Of a DNA stretch of 64,000 bases, positions 6,803-16,739 are shown piece by piece. The DNA is taken from positions 1 through 64,000 of the forward strand of contig JAFQRJ010000030.1 in the NCBI GenBank assembly GCA_017410145.1, in the 5' to 3' direction. Source of the stretch: Tyzzerella sp. (GTDB taxonomy: Bacteria > Bacillota > Clostridia > Lachnospirales > Lachnospiraceae). Under the pieces are notes generated by a model that worked only from the letters and a program-made list of their open reading frames with translations, had not been told where the DNA came from and did not search any database. Both the position numbers and the translations under genes were made by a program. Every line of letters begins with the position of its first letter. Position 1 is the stretch's first letter.

Positions 6803-9800
6803 ATGAGAAAAATAACAAAACAAGTATTAGCAGCAGTATGTGCACTGGTTTTAGTGTTGGGAAGTGGCCTATCAATGAGTAGTTGGGCTTTTGATACAGA
6901 TGCAACTGCAGAAAAGAGAGAATGGATTTTGTATTCGGGAAGTAAAGAATTTGAAATTAGGGACAATGGAGACTTGGTTGTAGAGGTGAGTAATGGAAAT
7001 GTAACGATTCCGGATAATGTAAAAATGAGCGAGCTGAGCCTTTCCATTACAATGTCTATTCCAAATGAGGATGTTTTAGTTTCTCTGAAAGATGGAGTGA
7101 TAGAACTCGCACAGGACACCTGTGATGTAGCGGAAATTAGTTGGAATTTCGCAGGACAAAGTTTGAAAGTCGGAGAAAATGTTATCGAGTTCGAACTTAC
7201 AGAAGCTATAGATACTGGCGGAGGAGTAGCATTTGATATAGATAAGACTATCAATTGGTTCCGCATTTATTCTATGACGAATTCGAATGGAAGTACTGCA
7301 ACACTGAAAGAAGTAAAATTGGTGGACGGCAGAGTGCCTGGTTTTTTGTTTGGAGAAAAGAAAACTTATGATACATATTTGCAGTTGACAGATTCAATTG
7401 ACAGTACACCACAGTCAATTGAAGCAAGTGTAAAGATGCAAGGTGGCAGTACAGCGGCAAATGGATGGTTACTTTCAGCAGGAAATAGTATAAAAATCAC
7501 ATCAGGACAAGTGTTGACAACTGGTACAACAGTAGAAAATGATGCGCCAGGAGCAGGAATGACATATTCTGTTTTTGATGCAACAAGTGGGGCACAAACC
7601 TATTGGGCAGATAATTCGAAATTAGATATTGATGCAAGTAATTACGAATTAAGTGACTTGGCAGTTGAGTTTTGGGTGTATTCTAACGAAACGGGAATTA
7701 TGTCAGCAAGCGGTGATAACCAAATGCGTATTTCAAGTAGTACAGAAGGTCTAGGAGCAAAATTTTTGTATTATTCAATGCAATCCATTCATGTACAACA
7801 AGGGTGGAATCACATATCATTGCCACTCGATACTTGGAGTAAAGTGGATGACACGTTTACAACGAGTGATATTCAGAGAATTGGTTTCACACCATATATG
7901 TTATCAGAAGGAAGTTGCAGATACATTGGAGATATCAAACTTGTTGTGATGACACAAGATGAAGAAGGTAGTGGAGAACCGGAAGATGAAGGCATTAAAT
8001 GGACGCTCCGTGAAGGTTCTTCAACCAAAACTTCATCTGGACATACGTTAACAACAGGGGTAACCACAGATGCCGACGCACCAGGGGCAGGAATGAAATA
8101 TACAATCTTAGATGCCAGCAACAATGAAGTGTCGGGATTTGGAACACTTGACAATAAGTTTGGAATCAATGCAGGTGAGTATGCTATGTCAGAATTGGCA
8201 GTTGCATTCTGGGTGTGGTCAAATGAAGCAGGAACACTCGGAACAGGAGATCAGTTTCGTATCGGAAGTGGCGAGTACCTAGGATCGAATGCCTTGATTT
8301 ACTACTATAAAGATATTCCAGTAGAAGCAGGATGGAATTATATTCAATTACCGCTATCTGATTGGGGAACGGACATTAAAGGAAGTTTTTCAGTAAGCAA
8401 TATTAATTGCTTTGGATTTACAGCATACAAGTTAGCAAAGGGACAGGTACGTTACTTTGGTGATTTTGAGTTAGTTGTTATACCACCACAAACAGAATGG
8501 ACACTTCGCCCGGGAACTGATACAACAATATGGTCAATAGGTTCTGGACATACACTTACAACTGGAAAAACTACGGAAGGAGCTGCCCCTGGAGCTGATG
8601 TCAATTACATGATTCTGGATGCAAGTAGCAAGGCAGTAAGTGGTTTCGCTACACGAAACACGGGATTGGGAATTAATGTAAGTGACTATGAACTTAACAA
8701 ACTTGCTGTAGCATTTTGGGCATATGCAGATAAGGCAGGAACACTTGGAACAGGTGATCAATTCCGTATTGGTAGTGCTGACTACTTGGGAAGTGATGCG
8801 TTAATATATTATTTCAATCAAATTCCGATAGAAGCAGGATGGAATTATATCGAGTTACCTTTGGATGAATGGGAAACAGATATTAAGCAGAACTTTACAT
8901 TGAGTAATATTAAAACGTTCGGTTTCACAGGATACAATTTGGAACAAGGGAATGTTCGATATTTCACTGATTTTAAACTTATCGTGAAAAAGGTAGAGCC
9001 GATTACATCTCAAGTTCTTCGTGAGGGTTCTGATATTACAAATACAACCGGACACACACTTACAACTGGCACAACGGTAGCAGGAGACAAACCAGGAGCA
9101 GGAAAGACTTATTCTATCTTTGATGCAAGTAGTAATGCGATTTCAGGGTTCCATGCACAAAAAAGTGGTTTGGGTATTGATGCTAGTGCAACTGAACTCA
9201 GCGATTTGGCAGTTGCATTCTGGATATATTCCAATAAAGCTGGAACACTTGGGACAGGAGACCAATTCCGTATTGGCAGCGCAGACTATGTATCAAAAGA
9301 TGCATTGATTTATTATTTTAATCATATTGAAGTGAAGGCAGGATGGAATTACATTAAATTGCCTTTGGATACATGGCAAACAGATATTAAAGGTAATTTT
9401 ACAACAAGTAATATTAATTGTTTCGGATTTACGAATTACAATCTGGCAGAAGGCGAGATACGTTATTTTACTGATATCAAGTTGATTAATATGAACTTAG
9501 TAGAGGACGAGATGCCGGCTGTTCAGGTGACTATGACAGAGAATGTTACCACATTAGGAGGTAACTACATGGTCTTCTCGAATACAAATGCAGAGGACGA
9601 GAATACATATGCACTCTTTATTACAGCAGCAGGATATCCTTCACTTCTTTACGGGACAACACAATTTACATTGACTCAAGATGTTCGTACAGGTGAATGG
9701 GTAGATATCGCAGCAGTAAGGGATGACGATGGTTACATTTCCTTCTATATCAATGGTGAGATTGCTGCTAGAAGTGACGTGGCAGTTGCAGAAATAGGCA

Positions 9801-11434
9801 CACCAACTACCGCACATTGCATTGGTGCGGACGGTATTGGCGGACAAATTATGGATGGTCGTATTGCAGATGTTCGTCTATGGAACGATGTAAGAACGGC
9901 AGATGAAATCAAGAACAATCTGATCGAAAAGGAAGCTGGGGTAGTTGGAAACGGATTGAATGAAAATACAGAAGGTTTACTTGGAAACTGGTTCTTAATC
10001 GGAAATATTCAAGACGTTTTAGAAACAGTTCCAGATGCATCAGCAAATGCAAATAATGCAGTTTACCGTGGTTCACGTGCCGATGACTGGATTGATTATG
10101 AGATACCGGAAGAAATCGGAGAAGATTATTGGTCCATTATATTTATTCCGGATATACAAAATCTTATTCGAACACATGAATACAATAAGACATGGTTAGC
10201 AATCGGACAATGGATTGCTGACAATGCAAATGCAGAAAACATCCAACATGTTATCGGTGCGGGAGATAGTTCTTGGAACGCAACGGAAGATGAATTTAAT
10301 CGTGCAATGGCAGGCTTCAGCAAATTTGATGACCTTGTACCAACTAATGTCATCATTGGTAACCATGATTACCAATGGGGCACAACAGAACGTGTAACAA
10401 CCATGTATCAAAAATATTTTGGAGAAGATGCGATCAAGTCTTCGGCCGCATCTACGACTTATGTGGGATATTTTGATGATCCGGCTGGGAAGTCAACCAC
10501 CGAAAATTCATACTACAGATTCAGTGTGAACGGAACTAAATGGATGATTCTTCAATTGGAATACCATCCTCGCGTAAGTGTGATGAAATGGGCACAGGAA
10601 ATTTTGGAGAAACATGCAGATGATAACGTCATTGTTACCACGCACGCATATCTTGACGGGTGGGGTGAATATGCATCCAATACATATATGGAGTATACAC
10701 AGAACGATGCCAACGATGGGGGTTCAATCGGTGAAACCGGTGAGGCGATCTGGCATACATACCTGAAAGACTATACAAACGTTAAAATGATTCTTTGTGG
10801 ACACAGACACAATGGAACAGGTTCTGTTGTTGAGCGAATTGAAACAAACGTAGCAGGAGAAGAAGTACCGGCACTTATGATTAATGCACAAGATGTGGAC
10901 GCTGGAGATGGTAGCACAAATATCAAAGAGCAGGCGTATTACGATGACAAACCAATAGGAATGCTTGGAATTCTTCGTTTCAGCGCAGATGGAACAAACG
11001 TAGCATTGCAATATTATGCACCAACATCAGAAAAATCCTTTAGCCCGGAAGACCCATTTGGAAATGAAGATTCTAATAACCTTGCATATGAACTTAGTGT
11101 AGAGGTGTGTTCGCATACAAATACGATAGAGAAGGTTAATGTAGACGCGGCAACAGGTTCTACAAATGGATATACAGGAGACGAATATTGTACAGATTGT
11201 GAAACAATGGTGTCAATGGGTACAATCCTTCCGGCAACAGGTGAAAAACAAGAAACACAGCCAGAAGCAGAACAAGGGACAGAGCAAGGTGGAACACAAA
11301 ACGATAATACCAACAAAGATGAAAGTCCGAAAACAGGTGATTCATCAAATATGATGATTTGGTTTGCGATTTTTACCGGTTCAGTTGTAACAGCATATTG
11401 TGTTCAAAATAAATGTAGAAAAGAGGAAGAATAA
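6803..11434 (+). CDS. Sortase-anchored surface protein with metallophosphoesterase domain
   Basis: About 1543 aa. ATG at 6803 is preferred to 6794 because AGGAAAGG (6787-6793) abuts the earlier ATG and is 9 nt from this one. Parts in order: signal peptide (1-30); N-terminal beta domain; four carbohydrate-binding-like beta-sandwich modules of about 165 aa at residues 219-384, 397-559, 564-729 and 734-896 (LAVAFWVWSN, GTLGTGDQFRIGS, GWNYI-LPL); a LamG-like domain (904-1092); a calcineurin-like phosphoesterase (about 1106-1429); and a sorting signal SPKTGD near 1508, hydrophobic stretch and CRKEEE tail. The phosphoesterase keeps FIPDIQ, GAGDSSW, IGNHDY, VTTHAY and CGHRHNG, so it should bind two metals; the first motif has Gln where His is common. 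Likely role: binds a glycan at the wall and removes phosphate or cleaves a phosphodiester. Substrate unknown. Confidence 0.8.
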   Translation: MRKITKQVLAAVCALVLVLGSGLSMSSWAFDTDATAEKREWILYSGSKEFEIRDNGDLVVEVSNGNVTIPDNVKMSELSLSITMSIPNEDVLVSLKDGVIELAQDTCDVAEISWNFAGQSLKVGENVIEFELTEAIDTGGGVAFDIDKTINWFRIYSMTNSNGSTATLKEVKLVDGRVPGFLFGEKKTYDTYLQLTDSIDSTPQSIEASVKMQGGSTAANGWLLSAGNSIKITSGQVLTTGTTVENDAPGAGMTYSVFDATSGAQTYWADNSKLDIDASNYELSDLAVEFWVYSNETGIMSASGDNQMRISSSTEGLGAKFLYYSMQSIHVQQGWNHISLPLDTWSKVDDTFTTSDIQRIGFTPYMLSEGSCRYIGDIKLVVMTQDEEGSGEPEDEGIKWTLREGSSTKTSSGHTLTTGVTTDADAPGAGMKYTILDASNNEVSGFGTLDNKFGINAGEYAMSELAVAFWVWSNEAGTLGTGDQFRIGSGEYLGSNALIYYYKDIPVEAGWNYIQLPLSDWGTDIKGSFSVSNINCFGFTAYKLAKGQVRYFGDFELVVIPPQTEWTLRPGTDTTIWSIGSGHTLTTGKTTEGAAPGADVNYMILDASSKAVSGFATRNTGLGINVSDYELNKLAVAFWAYADKAGTLGTGDQFRIGSADYLGSDALIYYFNQIPIEAGWNYIELPLDEWETDIKQNFTLSNIKTFGFTGYNLEQGNVRYFTDFKLIVKKVEPITSQVLREGSDITNTTGHTLTTGTTVAGDKPGAGKTYSIFDASSNAISGFHAQKSGLGIDASATELSDLAVAFWIYSNKAGTLGTGDQFRIGSADYVSKDALIYYFNHIEVKAGWNYIKLPLDTWQTDIKGNFTTSNINCFGFTNYNLAEGEIRYFTDIKLINMNLVEDEMPAVQVTMTENVTTLGGNYMVFSNTNAEDENTYALFITAAGYPSLLYGTTQFTLTQDVRTGEWVDIAAVRDDDGYISFYINGEIAARSDVAVAEIGTPTTAHCIGADGIGGQIMDGRIADVRLWNDVRTADEIKNNLIEKEAGVVGNGLNENTEGLLGNWFLIGNIQDVLETVPDASANANNAVYRGSRADDWIDYEIPEEIGEDYWSIIFIPDIQNLIRTHEYNKTWLAIGQWIADNANAENIQHVIGAGDSSWNATEDEFNRAMAGFSKFDDLVPTNVIIGNHDYQWGTTERVTTMYQKYFGEDAIKSSAASTTYVGYFDDPAGKSTTENSYYRFSVNGTKWMILQLEYHPRVSVMKWAQEILEKHADDNVIVTTHAYLDGWGEYASNTYMEYTQNDANDGGSIGETGEAIWHTYLKDYTNVKMILCGHRHNGTGSVVERIETNVAGEEVPALMINAQDVDAGDGSTNIKEQAYYDDKPIGMLGILRFSADGTNVALQYYAPTSEKSFSPEDPFGNEDSNNLAYELSVEVCSHTNTIEKVNVDAATGSTNGYTGDEYCTDCETMVSMGTILPATGEKQETQPEAEQGTEQGGTQNDNTNKDESPKTGDSSNMMIWFAIFTGSVVTAYCVQNKCRKEEE

Positions 11435-12702
11435 TGAAAGCAAAAAGAATTATCTCGATTATGATGGCGACTACGATGGTACTTGGTTTAGCAGCATGTG
11501 GTTCTGTAGGAACTTCATCAACTGACGGCGATAAGAAAGTGATTCGTGTAGCGACATGGCGCAAAAATGACCAAAAATATTACGAAGAAATCGAACGTCG
11601 TTTTGAAGAAAAATATCCGGAATATGATGTACAGTTAGAGTTTAATGCCGATGAAGTATCTTATGAGCAAAATGTCAATACTGACCTCGTTTGTCGTACG
11701 GCTCCGGATGTATTTGACCTTCATGCAAGTGGTCAGATTCAAATGTACGGTGATGAAGGCTTGATTCTTGACCAAAGTGATATGGAATGGACAAAAAACA
11801 TCAATGAAAATGCAAAAGCAACATGTACATGGAATGGAAAATCATATGCGTTTCCGGTAAACTACAACTATTTTGGATTCTTATACAACAAAGAAATTTT
11901 TGACGCTGAGGGTCTTACAGTTCCAAAAACACCAGAAGAATTGGTGACAGTTGTTAATAAATTAAAAAAAGCTGGATATAGTGGAATTTCATACTCTGGA
12001 ATGACAAACGGTACAAAGCTTGTAGATGCAGCGCTTATTATTGAACTAGGCACAGAAAAATACAATGAATTGTTGCAAGGTATGGATGATGGTACTGTAA
12101 CAGATTTTCTTTCCTATGAAGGTGTGGAAACAGCATTAAAGACAGTACAATATTATACACAGAGCGATATCTGGTATAAAGGATATAAGGATACAAGTTA
12201 TGAGCCGTCGTTATCATTGTTTGCTCAGAAAAAAGCAGCTATTGTATTTTGCGGAGCATACTTGTATGGTGAAAAAGATGAATTAATGCCAGGAATTGAC
12301 GCAGGATTCTTCCCGATACCAACATATTCTAATAGCGGAGTGTCTTACGCAGAAGTTGGCCAGTGTTCATGTATTAGTGCCACATCAAAAAATATAGAAG
12401 GTGCAAAACTTTGGGTAGAGTTTCTTGCAACTCCTGAAATTTCAGAGTATCTCTGCACAAGCAGTCGCACAATGTCCACTTTGGAAAGTGCAGTGCCGAC
12501 ATTTGAAGAAGCAGAAATGTTACTAAATTCTTGTACAGGGTATGGATTATTTAAGAGTTTCTACACAGAAAATGCGGAATATTATGATACAGAATTGAAA
12601 GATTTAAAAGAGGGTATTTTTTATTATGGAGATGGCTATCAAGAATGGGTTGACGTTCTAAACAAGCGTCTAAAAGATGCTGATATTATTAACCTTAAGT
12701 AG
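11434..12702 (+). CDS. ABC transporter sugar-binding lipoprotein
   Basis: A 422-aa family 1 extracellular solute-binding protein. The signal ends in a lipobox (VLGLAACGS), so the mature protein is a lipoprotein on the outer face of the membrane. The rest follows the MalE-like pattern (VATWRKNDQKYYEEIERRFE, NYNYFGFLYNKEIF, GAKLWVEFLATPEISEYL). Its ATG shares one base with the preceding TAA, indicating translational coupling to the surface phosphoesterase. Two permeases follow at once. It should deliver oligosaccharides released outside to the importer; which sugar cannot be told. Confidence 0.9.
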   Translation: MKAKRIISIMMATTMVLGLAACGSVGTSSTDGDKKVIRVATWRKNDQKYYEEIERRFEEKYPEYDVQLEFNADEVSYEQNVNTDLVCRTAPDVFDLHASGQIQMYGDEGLILDQSDMEWTKNINENAKATCTWNGKSYAFPVNYNYFGFLYNKEIFDAEGLTVPKTPEELVTVVNKLKKAGYSGISYSGMTNGTKLVDAALIIELGTEKYNELLQGMDDGTVTDFLSYEGVETALKTVQYYTQSDIWYKGYKDTSYEPSLSLFAQKKAAIVFCGAYLYGEKDELMPGIDAGFFPIPTYSNSGVSYAEVGQCSCISATSKNIEGAKLWVEFLATPEISEYLCTSSRTMSTLESAVPTFEEAEMLLNSCTGYGLFKSFYTENAEYYDTELKDLKEGIFYYGDGYQEWVDVLNKRLKDADIINLK

Positions 12703-12723
12703 TGATTAGATGGGAGAAATATT

Positions 12724-13647
12724 ATGACACAAGATAGAAAGGTAAAGTTGAAAAAGAAGTATAATATGGTATGGAAACATGTAATATGGCTCTTACCATT
12801 TTACGGTGTTTGGTTTTTGTTTAGTGTTTACCCACAACTTGAGGTTTTCCCGATGTCTTTGTATGAATGGAATCCTGTTACAAATGTGAAAGAATATGTG
12901 GGGTTGCACTATTACGAAATGATGTTTGGATTACGATTGGACTCTACCCTGCAAAATACATGGAACACAATATTATATGTAATTTACTTGCTTGGTATTC
13001 AATCAATACTGGCAATGATTTTGACAGTAGCACTCAGGAGAAACACAAGACATAATCGATTTTTTAGAGCATTCTTTTTTATGCCAATGGTGTTTTCGGG
13101 TTCTATGGTATGTTTGACATGGTCATATATGTATGATGCAAACTTAGGTGTTATCAACAACATTTTAGCATTGTTTAACCCTGAGAAATATCCTGGCGTT
13201 TCATTCTTTGGTATAAATGCTATTGCAGTTTTATGTGCTGTTATTGTACATATTTGGCATAATATGGGACATCCGATTACGATTTTGACCTCTGGTTTCA
13301 ATACGGTCGAAGAAGATTTGGCAGAGGCAGCTCAAGTGGATGGTGCTACAAAATGGCAGAGCTTTTGGAAAATTGAAATACCGTTGATGCTTCCAACAAT
13401 CATGCGTATGGTTTTGCTTACAATTCTGACAGGAGCTATGGCAAGTTCATATCAGGTACTGTTAGGAAATCTAAGTGCAGTTGCTGATTATGATACGTTT
13501 GGATCCCTTTTGTATAAGAGTATATTGTCTGCAACAGATTATGGTCCGGTATGTGCGCTATCAGTGTGTATGTTCTTTGTAGTTGGTGGCATTACATTAA
13601 TTCAATTTGTAGCTTTGAGAAAAATAGAAGACAAGATTTTGGGATAG
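12724..13647 (+). CDS. ABC sugar transporter permease (MalF/UgpA type)
   Basis: A 307-aa protein with six predicted membrane helices and the cytoplasmic EAA loop that docks the ATPase (EAAQVDGATKWQSFWKI). It belongs to the CUT1 carbohydrate importers and pairs with the next gene (13-nt gap). No ATP-binding subunit is encoded in this locus; CUT1 systems of Firmicutes commonly share an MsmX/MsmK-type ATPase encoded elsewhere. Confidence 0.9.
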   Translation: MTQDRKVKLKKKYNMVWKHVIWLLPFYGVWFLFSVYPQLEVFPMSLYEWNPVTNVKEYVGLHYYEMMFGLRLDSTLQNTWNTILYVIYLLGIQSILAMILTVALRRNTRHNRFFRAFFFMPMVFSGSMVCLTWSYMYDANLGVINNILALFNPEKYPGVSFFGINAIAVLCAVIVHIWHNMGHPITILTSGFNTVEEDLAEAAQVDGATKWQSFWKIEIPLMLPTIMRMVLLTILTGAMASSYQVLLGNLSAVADYDTFGSLLYKSILSATDYGPVCALSVCMFFVVGGITLIQFVALRKIEDKILG

Positions 13648-13660
13648 GAGGTGCAGGTAG

Positions 13661-14515
13661 ATGGATAAGAAAAATAAAAAATCAAAACTAAAATCAGTGC
13701 TCAATCCATTAAATCTTTCGGGAAAGGCATTTGTTTATGTGTATGCATTGATTTTAATTATACCACTTACATTTGCAATTATAACAGCTTTCAAAACACG
13801 TGCAGAATTAACACTTAATCCAATTGGATTTCCAGAGTCATTTAGCTTTGACAATTTTGTTACAGCATGGATTGATGGAGATTTGTTAAATGCAACTAAA
13901 AATAGCGTAATTATTACAGGTGTTTCACTACTGATTCAAACAGCTACAATCATATTTGCAACCTTTCATTTGGATTGCATCCGAGATACAAAGATTGGGA
14001 CATTCATGTATATGTTACTGATTTCATCGATGTTTATTCCAAGCGTATGCGCTGTTACTGGTCTTGCACTTCGTAGAAGATTAGGTTTGTATAATAATTT
14101 GATCGGTGAAATCATTTGCGGTTCCACATTGAGTGCATTTGGCGTATTTATCGTAAGCGGTGCCGTAAGGTCACTACCAAAAGAAATGAGAGAAGCGGCA
14201 CAAATGGATGGAGCAGGCGATTTTTATTATATGGCAAAAATTATGACTCCGCTTGTAAAACCTGCTATTACAACTGTTGCATTACTTAATTTTACATCTA
14301 AGTGGAACGATTCACTTGGGGCAATTCTTACACTTAGGGATGAAAAACTTTGGACTATTCCAATGTCCTTGTTATTGAACTTCAAAGGGCAATATTCGGT
14401 AAGGCATGAAATTATGTTTGCAGGTCTGATTATGACGTCAATTCCGCTTATAATAGCTTATTGTGTTTGCCAGAAACACTTTGTTGCGGCGTTGACGGGA
14501 AGCGTGAAAGGATAG
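13661..14515 (+). CDS. ABC sugar transporter permease (MalG/UgpE type)
   Basis: A 284-aa second permease with six hydrophobic segments and the EAA loop EAAQMDGAGDFYYMAKI. It has AGGAGGTG about 11 nt before the ATG. It completes the membrane channel with the previous gene and the lipoprotein at 11434. The next gene starts 10 nt downstream, so the operon continues into extracellular glycan-binding proteins. Confidence 0.9.
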   Translation: MDKKNKKSKLKSVLNPLNLSGKAFVYVYALILIIPLTFAIITAFKTRAELTLNPIGFPESFSFDNFVTAWIDGDLLNATKNSVIITGVSLLIQTATIIFATFHLDCIRDTKIGTFMYMLLISSMFIPSVCAVTGLALRRRLGLYNNLIGEIICGSTLSAFGVFIVSGAVRSLPKEMREAAQMDGAGDFYYMAKIMTPLVKPAITTVALLNFTSKWNDSLGAILTLRDEKLWTIPMSLLLNFKGQYSVRHEIMFAGLIMTSIPLIIAYCVCQKHFVAALTGSVKG

Positions 14516-14525
14516 GAGTGAAATT

Positions 14526-16724
14526 ATGAAAAAGAAAATAATTTTAGGGCTCTTATGTTTGATTGTTGCGGCTTCTTGCATAGCATGTAATAACTCTTCG
14601 AAGACGGAGAGCGAAGTTGTAACTTATGATCCGATGGATAATTGGAAAGACTATAAAGTTGATCCAAGAGGTAAATATCCGGCAGAGAGCACTGCCACGG
14701 GCGAAACAAAGCCACAGATTGTTGAAACAACATATGATACAGAAGAAGTAGTAGTTGCTGACATCATTCCAACTGAAATGGGATATGCAGTCGACCCGAC
14801 AGGTCAGACTGATAGCACAGATGGTATTCAGGCAGCACTTTATGATTGCTTTGCAGCAGGGGGCGGAACAGTATACTTGCCTGCAGGAAATTATGTGGTT
14901 ACAGATACCATTTATGTACCATCATATGTTACCCTTCGAGGCGACTATCAGGATGCAGATGAAGGCACTGATTATGGTACAGTTATTAGCATTTGGGCGG
15001 ATTCAAAAGATTCTACATCAGAAGGAACGTTTGATATGAGTGGATGTTCTGGTGTTATTGGTGTGACAGTATATTATCCTTTACAATCGCTATACGAGGT
15101 AATTCCATATCCATATGCTTTCTATTTGGCGCAGGGAACGGATGGCCGTGTGGTTACATTAAAGGATATTACAATTATCAACGGATATCGTGGGATCGGT
15201 ACACAGTATGAAGAAAACCATGAATGCTTGATGATTGAAAATGCAAAAGGAACGTTTCTTGAAACAGGATTTGGTCTTAACAACGAGTCTGACGTAGGCC
15301 ACTTTTCTGATATTACAATCAGTAGTAAATACTGGTTGGAAGCTTCAAAAGACTATATGAACAAACCAACAGAATATGCAATTAATACGCATATGAAAGA
15401 GAAAACCACAGGTTTCTTAATCACTGACATTGACTGGCCAACTTTCCATAATATCAAAGTTGATGGTTGCGCTTATGGAATGACAGTTAAGAAAGGTTAT
15501 CGTGGATATTTTGTAGGTGAAATGATAGATGTTGAAATCACGAACTGTACAAGCGCTATTCGCATTGAAGCAACTGATGAACGCTGGGGATCCATTATCT
15601 CTCGCGCTAAACTTGAAGGTGAGATTGTCAACGTTTCCAAAGGTGTTTTGAAACTAACAGACGTAACACACGAAGATGAATTGAAAGAATTTGTGGAAGG
15701 TAGTGTGTCATTTGAAGATTACGATTTAAGTTCATATGATATTAAGTTCAATACAACCTATAAAAAACCGAAATCAAATTTGATTATCGTTGATCTGAAA
15801 GAGAGCATCCGATTAGATGCAAGTGTGCAGATTCAGAAAGCGCTTGATGAAATGGGAGCACAGGGCGGTGGAGTTGTGTATATTCCAGGTGGAAACTATC
15901 GCCTTGACAATCCAATCACAGTACCAGCAGGTGTAGAACTTCGTGGTGCATCTTCTGTTCCAAACCGTGAGCAGAATAGTTATCCAGCGGGGACGATGTT
16001 TATGTGTTACTATGGCGATGATGCAAATGTAAATCCAGACACAGACCAAGCATTGGTCACATTAAATGGTGATTATGCAGGAATCAGTGGAATTCGTTTC
16101 ATTTATCCAGAAAACGGTGTTGACGACACAGATTTAAAAACAACTTATACCATACGTGGTAAAGGTAAAGGCGTATATGCAGTGAATTGTTTTATCCTCG
16201 CAGCAGGATACGGTGTAGATTTCAGGAACTGTGATGAACATTATATTGAACAGATATATACATGTTGCTGGTTTAATACATATCGTCTTGGTGGAAAAGA
16301 CGGTGTAATTCGTGATTGTGTTCAGAATGGAAATATGGTTACAAGAACAAATGCAGAGGGTCTTCCGGAGGATTGGCCGGAAGAGTCGGAGATGAAAGAT
16401 CGTGTTACGCTTCCGATTCTCGTTAAATATGTAGAAAATGTAATTGTGGAAGACGCAGTAAATCAACAGATTATAGGTGTGTTCGCGTATGCTACAAAAA
16501 GAACTATTGTCAATAGAAATTCCACAGGTACATTGGCGGCAAACGTTGGTTCGGATTGGTTGGAACAGGGTGTTTTCTTCACACAAGATGGTGGAGACAT
16601 GACTGTTATCAATAGTATGCAGGCGTTTGGGACTTCCTATGATTGCATTAAGGGAAAACTTACAATGTACAACCGAATTACAATTGATGAACCACACGAG
16701 AGATTTGAAGAAGTAGAGAAATAA
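14526..16724 (+). CDS. Pectate-lyase-like beta-helix lipoprotein
   Basis: A 732-aa lipoprotein (lipobox AASCIAC, residues about 16-22). Two right-handed beta-helix units are visible. Each opens with the pectate-lyase-superfamily N-terminal pattern GGGTVYLPAGNY...VTLRGDYQD (residues about 115-145) and GGGVVYIPGGNYRLDNPITV...ELRGAS (about 445-475). The family includes polysaccharide lyases, rhamnogalacturonases and phage-type depolymerases; the catalytic residues cannot be assigned. The whole protein is paralogous to the last 750 residues of the giant at 19474, with shared stretches such as NGYRGIGT, SSKYW and FMCYYGDDA. It probably cuts or binds the polysaccharide at the cell surface. Confidence 0.75.
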   Translation: MKKKIILGLLCLIVAASCIACNNSSKTESEVVTYDPMDNWKDYKVDPRGKYPAESTATGETKPQIVETTYDTEEVVVADIIPTEMGYAVDPTGQTDSTDGIQAALYDCFAAGGGTVYLPAGNYVVTDTIYVPSYVTLRGDYQDADEGTDYGTVISIWADSKDSTSEGTFDMSGCSGVIGVTVYYPLQSLYEVIPYPYAFYLAQGTDGRVVTLKDITIINGYRGIGTQYEENHECLMIENAKGTFLETGFGLNNESDVGHFSDITISSKYWLEASKDYMNKPTEYAINTHMKEKTTGFLITDIDWPTFHNIKVDGCAYGMTVKKGYRGYFVGEMIDVEITNCTSAIRIEATDERWGSIISRAKLEGEIVNVSKGVLKLTDVTHEDELKEFVEGSVSFEDYDLSSYDIKFNTTYKKPKSNLIIVDLKESIRLDASVQIQKALDEMGAQGGGVVYIPGGNYRLDNPITVPAGVELRGASSVPNREQNSYPAGTMFMCYYGDDANVNPDTDQALVTLNGDYAGISGIRFIYPENGVDDTDLKTTYTIRGKGKGVYAVNCFILAAGYGVDFRNCDEHYIEQIYTCCWFNTYRLGGKDGVIRDCVQNGNMVTRTNAEGLPEDWPEESEMKDRVTLPILVKYVENVIVEDAVNQQIIGVFAYATKRTIVNRNSTGTLAANVGSDWLEQGVFFTQDGGDMTVINSMQAFGTSYDCIKGKLTMYNRITIDEPHERFEEVEK

Positions 16725-16739
16725 GAAAGGGGAAACGTT

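Noticed and set aside
9515-10080. Independent gene for the LamG-like region
   Set aside because: It is continuous in frame with the modules before and the phosphoesterase after; no internal start with SD.
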